NCBI GenBank assembly: GCA_002825515.1
Contig: PJET01000130.1
Location: 1-18,946, forward strand
Source: Candidatus Thorarchaeota archaeon MP11T_1
Lineage (GTDB): Archaea > Asgardarchaeota > Thorarchaeia > Thorarchaeales > Thorarchaeaceae
Direction: 5' to 3'
DNA length: 18,946 bases
A model generated the notes under the pieces. That model saw nothing but the letters and a program-made list of their open reading frames with translations, had not been told where the DNA came from and ran no database searches. Position numbers and translations under genes: made by a program. This document shows, piece by piece, positions 15,541 through 18,946 of this stretch (position 1 is its first letter; every line of letters starts with the position of its first letter).

Positions 15541-16629
15541 TTATTTGCCTCTCAGGACATTTTCAATATCTTGTATATATTCACTTCCAGGTGTTTCCCA
15601 TCGGTTTGTCTTTTCATTGTAAAGATTATACGGATGTGAGTCCATACTCATCTTCGAATCATGGACTGTTTGAATAAAGCATGATGTTAGGTGAGGCCGA
15701 AGAACATCCAATCCTTTCAAAAATCCAGACAAATCCTTAGCATCAAGTGAGAGTTGAATACCAAACCTTGTCCTTGATTCCATAGTTATGGTAGCAGGAA
15801 AAGGAAGTTTGTAGAATGCAGCAAGTGCTGGATTTTCAGGTCGTTCCAGTTCAATGAAACAAATGAGGTTAAGTTCATTTTCAGTGGTACAAACAGTCGA
15901 TCTATAGCCTTTGATAATCCCTTCATCTTCCATGCGATGAATCCGTTTATTGACGAGTGTTTCTGAAAGACTCAGAATATTTGCAAGCTTCTTCTGTGTA
16001 ATCTCGCCATCATCAAACATATGTCTTAAAATGAGGACATCTGAGTTATCAAATTCAGCAATGGATTGCACCTCTTCTAATGGACACTTGAACTGGCCCT
16101 TTGATCGAAGAATATCTTGTATGTGATCTCTCCACTTATTCCAGTCCCAAACCCAACCTAATCCTGAATTGAAATATGTATAATCAGCGGGTTTGTAGTC
16201 GAAATCAGTAATGTCAAAAATGAAGAAGTTGGAAATCAACTCATTTTTCAGCATTTCTTCAAGAATCCGACGCGTTATCCTTGGTGAAGAAAGAGAATAG
16301 AGTGCGAAGGCAATGTACCCGTTATAAGTTCCGTAAGTTGGACTATTGTAGTATATTGTGTCAATCGCATGAAAAACATCGGGAAGAAACTTAGCACCTT
16401 TCCGAGTCGTATTCACAAGAAAGATATTTTCACCTAGACCTAACTTGCGTTCCAAGGTTAATACGCACGGAGGACCCAAAATTCCAGTTTCTCGTAATCG
16501 TTTCAAACGATACCTTACAGTTCTTGCTGGTATGTTCAATAGATCACTGACTTCTTCGGTTGAAACCTTGGGACCAAGCTTATCCATGGCGCCGATGATT
16601 TCAACATCCTTCGGGTCTAATCGTGACGT
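15541..16629 (-). CDS. Lrp/AsnC-like transcriptional regulator with two HTH domains (ACG start proposed)
   Basis: DNA-binding regulator of ~362 aa. A first winged helix at the N-terminus includes DLLNIPARTVRYRLKRLRETGIL. A middle region (~60-185) rich in aromatic residues contains DYTYFNSGLGWVWDW. A second HTH has DVLILRHMF...TQKKLANILSLSETLVNKRIHRMEDEGIIKGYR (~195-240), followed by an AsnC-like sensing region. The first canonical start, ATG 16587, would cut off helix 1 of the first HTH. The frame stays open and coding-like upstream (RLDPKDVEIIGAM) to ACG at 16629-16627, which lies exactly 6 nt after AGGTGA; a stop TGA in that site closes the frame. An ACG start, or an ATG-to-ACG change, is therefore proposed. 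Target genes are unknown; neighbours suggest amino-acid or sulfur metabolism. Confidence 0.82.
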   Translation of the reverse strand, partial: TSRLDPKDVEIIGAMDKLGPKVSTEEVSDLLNIPARTVRYRLKRLRETGILGPPCVLTLERKLGLGENIFLVNTTRKGAKFLPDVFHAIDTIYYNSPTYGTYNGYIAFALYSLSSPRITRRILEEMLKNELISNFFIFDITDFDYKPADYTYFNSGLGWVWDWNKWRDHIQDILRSKGQFKCPLEEVQSIAEFDNSDVLILRHMFDDGEITQKKLANILSLSETLVNKRIHRMEDEGIIKGYRSTVCTTENELNLICFIELERPENPALAAFYKLPFPATITMESRTRFGIQLSLDAKDLSGFLKGLDVLRPHLTSCFIQTVHDSKMSMDSHPYNLYNEKTNRWETPGSEYIQDIENVLRGK

Positions 16630-16635
16630 TGGAAT

Positions 16636-16641
16636 TCACCT
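16636..16641 (-). promoter_or_regulatory. Shine-Dalgarno AGGTGA in front of the ACG codon
   Basis: AGGTGA on the minus strand, 6 nt before ACG 16629. It matches the GGTGA core and 5-6 nt spacing of the genes at 5190, 6700, 10915, 13527 and 14842. No ATG, GTG or TTG is in frame at this spacing. Confidence 0.55.
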
Positions 16642-16658
16642 TTCGATTCTAAGTGAAT

Positions 16659-16672
16659 CAATATACAATTAA
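16659..16672 (-). promoter_or_regulatory. AT-rich putative TATA region of the Lrp-like gene
   Basis: The minus strand reads TTAATTGTATATTG. TTAATT centred near 16670 would put transcription start near 16643, just ahead of the AGGTGA. TATATT nearer the gene would start inside it. Which is used cannot be decided by eye. Confidence 0.35.
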
Positions 16673-16714
16673 GGTTGGTTTCTGAGCAATTACATTATTA
16701 CGTTATTGGCAATC

Positions 16715-16724
16715 TTTATATAAA
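16715..16724 (+). promoter_or_regulatory. Strong TATA box upstream of the small winged-helix gene
   Basis: TTTATATAAA, a perfect 10-bp palindrome and close to the archaeal TATA consensus. It predicts a transcript starting near 16745-16747, giving a leader of about 65-70 nt before the next plus-strand gene. That is unusually long for this window. Confidence 0.6.
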
Positions 16725-16756
16725 AAGAGTTGCCGTGAAATCATCAGTGCGTGATA

Positions 16757-16789
16757 AACTGGCAACAAATAGGGGTTTGATGGCCAGTT
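16757..16789 (+). repeat. Inverted repeat in the 5' leader of the winged-helix gene
   Basis: AACTGGC (16757-16763) and GCCAGTT (16783-16789) are exact 7-bp arms around a 19-nt spacer, just downstream of the predicted transcription start. It could be an operator for a dimeric regulator or an RNA hairpin. No riboswitch class is recognised. Confidence 0.4.
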
Positions 16790-16808
16790 GATGCAATGAG
16801 AAAGTTAC

Positions 16809-17102
16809 GTGGTTAGAATGAGCTTACCTATGAACCTGACAAAGAGTACATTGATAGTGCTTGACAAGTTGGATAAAGAAGGACCAATGTCCCCACAGGA
16901 TTTGGCGAAATCATCCGGTCTTGCAATGAGAACAGTCACGCTAGCTCTCAAAACATTGTTGCTTGGGAAATTCTGCAAGAGAACTCCTAATCTACACGAT
17001 ATGAGGAAACCACTCTACCATGCTGATGCAGAGAGAGTGAGAGAGCTCCGAAGAAATGCTGAGATCTGGCGATCCATGGCTCACATTCATGTTATCAGAT
17101 GA
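16809..17102 (+). CDS. Small winged-helix DNA-binding protein (MarR-like)
   Basis: Cytoplasmic protein of 91-97 aa consisting of one winged helix: NLTKSTLIVLDKLDKEG, then PMSPQDLAKSSGLAMRTVTLALKTLL (positioning and recognition helices), a wing with PLYHAD, and a basic C-terminal helix ERVRELRRNAEIWRSM that may serve as a dimer contact. Such stand-alone domains usually act as transcriptional regulators. The coordinates give the longest frame (GTG); ATG 16818 or ATG 16830 is equally possible, and none has a good ribosome-binding site. A strong TATA box and an inverted repeat lie in its long leader, and a hairpin with a T-tract follows the stop, so it looks monocistronic and perhaps self-regulated. 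Confidence 0.72.
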   Translation: MVRMSLPMNLTKSTLIVLDKLDKEGPMSPQDLAKSSGLAMRTVTLALKTLLLGKFCKRTPNLHDMRKPLYHADAERVRELRRNAEIWRSMAHIHVIR

Positions 17103-17104
17103 TT

Positions 17105-17130
17105 AACTACTATCTAGCAGTAGTTTTTTT
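17105..17130 (+). terminator. Hairpin plus T-tract terminator
   Basis: AACTACT (17105-17111) and AGTAGTT (17119-17125) form a perfect 7-bp stem with a 7-nt loop, running directly into a run of T (17124-17130). It starts 3 nt after the winged-helix gene stop. Confidence 0.65.
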
Positions 17131-17152
17131 GGGGGCATCCAAGAAGATACTT

Positions 17153-17168
17153 TTTTAGATTTCTAAAA
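17153..17168 (-). terminator. Possible terminator hairpin of the glutaredoxin-like gene
   Basis: TTTTAGA and TCTAAAA arms around two T form a short AT-only inverted repeat just past the minus-strand stop. On the minus strand it is followed by further A/T bases. The stem is weak, so the call is tentative. Confidence 0.3.
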
Positions 17169-17169
17169 G

Positions 17170-17523
17170 TCAGTCGCTGTTAGAGAAACAATTCTTCAAA
17201 ACAGCATGCATGACTATACCACGAGCATCATCTGTATCGGGAAGACCACATATGAACTCTCCACAGATTCGAATTGCTGGAAGTCCAACGGGGACGGGAA
17301 GTTCACATCCATCATCAATGTCATTCATGACATCAACCCGACGGAGAACAGATGGTGAAAGACCAAAGTCAGAAATGACGCTATACATGAGTTCTAGAGC
17401 GGCATCACAAAGTATGCATTGTTCGCTAGAGTAGACAATGATGCAGCTGCATCTTCCGCACTCTGTCTTCTTGGTTTCGCTTTGTTGTTGTGTTGTTGTG
17501 TTGTATGCTACTGTCATCTCCAA
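17170..17523 (-). CDS. Cysteine-rich glutaredoxin/thioredoxin-like protein
   Basis: 117-aa cytoplasmic protein with a thioredoxin-fold core: strand IIVYSSEQ then CILC (C36-x2-C39) at the start of a helix, strand VDVMND, and VGLPAIRICGEFICG with the cis-proline (P82) and final strands. This fits a glutaredoxin-like thiol-disulfide oxidoreductase or persulfide reductase. Unusually, it has nine cysteines: an added N-terminal C22-x2-C25-x-C27 cluster, the CxxC, and C73, C87, C92 and C112. The N-terminus is a polar low-complexity stretch (TTTQQQSE) encoded by an 8-bp tandem repeat. The start is TTG 17523, 28 nt after a TATA box and thus perhaps leaderless; ATG 17517 is two codons further in. It neighbours the Cys/Met PLP enzyme, divided from it by 213 bp. 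Confidence 0.75.
   Translation of the reverse strand: MEMTVAYNTTTQQQSETKKTECGRCSCIIVYSSEQCILCDAALELMYSVISDFGLSPSVLRRVDVMNDIDDGCELPVPVGLPAIRICGEFICGLPDTDDARGIVMHAVLKNCFSNSD
17483..17505 (+). repeat. 8-bp tandem repeat inside the glutaredoxin-like gene
   Basis: TGTTGTTG is repeated at 17483-17490 and 17491-17498, with a partial third copy TGTTGTA to 17505. On the coding strand it specifies the Thr/Gln run before the folded domain. Eight is not a multiple of three, so gain or loss of one unit would shift the frame. Confidence 0.6.
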
Positions 17524-17547
17524 TCAGACGAAACTTAACTAAATTTG

Positions 17548-17554
17548 AATATAA
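17548..17554 (-). promoter_or_regulatory. TATA box of the glutaredoxin-like gene
   Basis: TTATATT on the minus strand, centred 28 nt before TTG 17523. It is consistent with a leaderless or nearly leaderless transcript. The remaining sequence between here and 17722 shows no gene I can support. Confidence 0.45.
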
Positions 17555-17722
17555 CCAGTCTGAGTAAAATCACCATGTCTAGAATGGGTCAAAACGCTTG
17601 ATAGCTTGATTCTAGAGTACTATGCGATCCGACTCGAACGAAAATCGGTTTTCATAATCATTTAGATGGGTAGCACGGAAATGTCGAAAACAAACGTCTT
17701 AACAAATGGCCATGTAGTGGAG

Positions 17723-17740
17723 GTAATATCAGGATATTAC
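17723..17740. repeat. Perfect palindrome spanning the stop of the Cys/Met PLP gene
   Basis: GTAATATC and GATATTAC, exact 8-bp arms around AG, cover the TAA stop (17737-17739, minus strand). It could act as a 3'-end hairpin (the loop would open to 4 nt or more). No T-tract follows on the minus strand, so a rho-independent-like terminator is not clear. Confidence 0.4.
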
Positions 17741-18912
17741 ATTGCATCAAGGCTAACCATCAAGTCATCTAACAAATCCTCTGGGTCTTCAATTCCGATT
17801 GATAATCGTATTGTTGAGCTGGATATGTCCATCTCGTTGAGAGCTCGCTCGTCAATACCATAGTGTGTTGATAATGCAGGAATACTTGCTAAACTCTCGA
17901 CCCCACCAAGGGAAACTGCATTCAGGAAGATTTCCAGTGAGTCTACAAACTTGCTTGTACCACCCAAGTCTGACTCAAGTTCAATAGAAAGCATGCCTCC
18001 AAATCCAGACATCTGTTTTCGGGCAATATCATAGTGTGGATGACTTGGGAGACCAGGATAGTGGACCTTTCTGATTCGCGAATCACGGGACAACTTTTCA
18101 GCAAGAAAACTTGCATTCGAGTTGTGTTTCTCCATCCTGACACCAAGAGTTTTGATACCTCGATCTAAAAGGAATGAAGCAAATGGGTCCATAGTTCCTC
18201 CAAGAAGCTTTGCTGCCCCTCGTACATCAGCCATCAATTCCTTCGAACCTGAGATAGTCCCAGCGATTATGTCACTATGACCACCTAGATATTTTGTTGC
18301 ACTATGCATAACAAGATCCACACCAAGTGTGTGAGGTCTTTGATTGATAGGAGAACCAAACGTGCTGTCAATCATGCTTATTGTTCCTTTAGCGCGTGCT
18401 GCATCAGCTACTTTTTTGATATCGATAATTTTGAGGGTTGGATTGGTTGGAGTTTCGAAGAAGCATAGTTTGTAGGCAGTTCCAGAATCTAGAAGTTGGT
18501 CAGCTAGTTCGTCGGTGTCAACATAATCAACTTCAATGCAACTTTGTGATAGTATCTTATTAAAGAGATGAACAGTTCCACCATAAATTGAGTCACTAGA
18601 CAGGATTTTCTCTCCATTTTTAACAAGACCAATAATAGCAGAAGAAATTGCAGCCATCCCTGATGCCAAAACATGAGTGTCTTCAGTACCTTCAAGAGCA
18701 TTCATTTTTTCTTCTACATTCTTTGTAGTTGGATTACTCCAACGCGTGTAAACATCCTTTCCTGTTTTCCCTTGTACCGAATTAAGCATCTGTTGCTGGT
18801 CTTCAAATACAAAGGTGGAAGTCTGCACTATCGGTACCACTGCGGGTCCAGACGTCTGCGCATGTTCGCCTTGAACACAAAGAGTAGAGGGTTTTCTCTT
18901 TTTGGTAATCAT
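17737..18912 (-). CDS. Cys/Met-metabolism PLP enzyme (cystathionine gamma-lyase/synthase, O-acetylhomoserine sulfhydrylase group)
   Basis: 391-aa cytoplasmic fold-type I PLP enzyme of the transsulfuration family. Seen: YTRWSNPT (Y55, R57, cofactor-phosphate contact from the partner subunit), ASGMAAI (S84-M86), SIYGGT (Y110, ring stacking), FETPTNP, IDSTF (D182), the PLP lysine in HSATKYLGGHSD (K207), and VSLGGVESL near the C-terminus. All essential residues are present, so it should be active. The residue that is Cys in typical methionine gamma-lyases (YGCT) is Gly here, arguing against that subtype. Cystathionine gamma-lyase, gamma-synthase and homoserine sulfhydrylase cannot be separated by eye. 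ATG 18912 has GGAG 8 nt upstream and is preferred over GTG 18921. A TATATT lies at the very edge of the window (18940-18945). Confidence 0.9.
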   Translation of the reverse strand: MITKKRKPSTLCVQGEHAQTSGPAVVPIVQTSTFVFEDQQQMLNSVQGKTGKDVYTRWSNPTTKNVEEKMNALEGTEDTHVLASGMAAISSAIIGLVKNGEKILSSDSIYGGTVHLFNKILSQSCIEVDYVDTDELADQLLDSGTAYKLCFFETPTNPTLKIIDIKKVADAARAKGTISMIDSTFGSPINQRPHTLGVDLVMHSATKYLGGHSDIIAGTISGSKELMADVRGAAKLLGGTMDPFASFLLDRGIKTLGVRMEKHNSNASFLAEKLSRDSRIRKVHYPGLPSHPHYDIARKQMSGFGGMLSIELESDLGGTSKFVDSLEIFLNAVSLGGVESLASIPALSTHYGIDERALNEMDISSSTIRLSIGIEDPEDLLDDLMVSLDAM

Positions 18913-18939
18913 TGTTTCCACTCCAACTTGATACTATTG

Positions 18940-18945
18940 AATATA
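18940..18945 (-). promoter_or_regulatory. Possible TATA box of the Cys/Met PLP gene
   Basis: TATATT on the minus strand, centred about 30 nt before ATG 18912. The window ends here, so flanking context cannot be judged. Confidence 0.35.
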
Positions 18946-18946
18946 G

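Noticed and set aside
16735..16791. 18-codon frame beginning GTG in the same leader
   Set aside because: Its start lies only ~16 nt after the TATA centre, upstream of the predicted transcription start, and has no ribosome-binding site.
16745..16808. Possible C/D-box small RNA in the leader (GTGATAA, TGATGG)
   Set aside because: No CTGA D or D' boxes at the required spacing.
17600..17660. GTTCGAGTC on the minus strand, resembling a tRNA T-loop
   Set aside because: The flanking stem is imperfect and no D-arm, anticodon arm or acceptor stem can be built upstream.
17666..17863. Plus-strand 65-codon frame starting MGSTEMSKTNV
   Set aside because: Two thirds overlap the PLP enzyme on the other strand; no promoter or ribosome-binding site; product unconvincing.
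1..18946. CRISPR arrays, insertion sequences, integrases, phage genes
   Set aside because: No regularly spaced repeats, transposase or integrase motifs, or terminal inverted repeats were seen.

Overview
The window is about 18.9 kb, AT-rich and densely coding. It looks like a chromosomal segment of an archaeon, most plausibly an Asgard-type lineage (Thorarchaeia-like), although the lineage is an inference. The archaeal signs are TATA boxes 25-28 nt upstream of start codons on apparently leaderless genes; a second start class with a GGTGA Shine-Dalgarno core 5-6 nt before the start codon; TTG and GTG starts; and a cysteine desulfurase of the unusual Archaeoglobus type. I found no rRNA, tRNA, CRISPR array or insertion sequence. 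Gaps between genes are short; the longest are about 0.2 kb.

Layout. (1) 1-736, minus: a histone-deacetylase/AcuC-type deacetylase cut by the window edge. (2) 803-8541, plus: a sensory block with a soluble beta-propeller/zinc-ribbon/tandem winged-helix protein, a very large Cache-TM-TPR-VWA membrane receptor, a second Cache-TM-HAMP receptor with no output domain, and a bacterial-type PLP arginine decarboxylase (SpeA). In both Cache domains the arginine of the amino-acid sensor motif (RxWY) is Glu, while the ligand-amine Asp is kept. With speA next door, this suggests amine or agmatine sensing (hypothesis). (3) 8545-10846, minus: a zinc alcohol dehydrogenase followed by an M24 Xaa-Pro-type peptidase. 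(4) 10915-11613, plus: an orphan PD-(D/E)XK-like protein.

(5) 11721-14306, plus: a tight sulfur-trafficking operon of TusA-like carrier, DsrE-like protein, IscS-like protein and IscU. The IscS homologue has Asp where the PLP-binding lysine should be. The IscU carries an extra C-terminal domain resembling the NAD(P)-binding half of thioredoxin reductase. Together they suggest a non-canonical Fe-S assembly route in which TusA/DsrE, or sulfide, could supply sulfur. A GNAT acetyltransferase and a nuclease-fold/wHTH protein follow.

(6) 15541-18912: a regulatory and redox tail with an Lrp/AsnC-like regulator whose best start is a non-canonical ACG, a small winged-helix protein, a cysteine-rich glutaredoxin-like protein and a Cys/Met-metabolism PLP enzyme. 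Sulfur and cysteine chemistry is the main theme of the right half.
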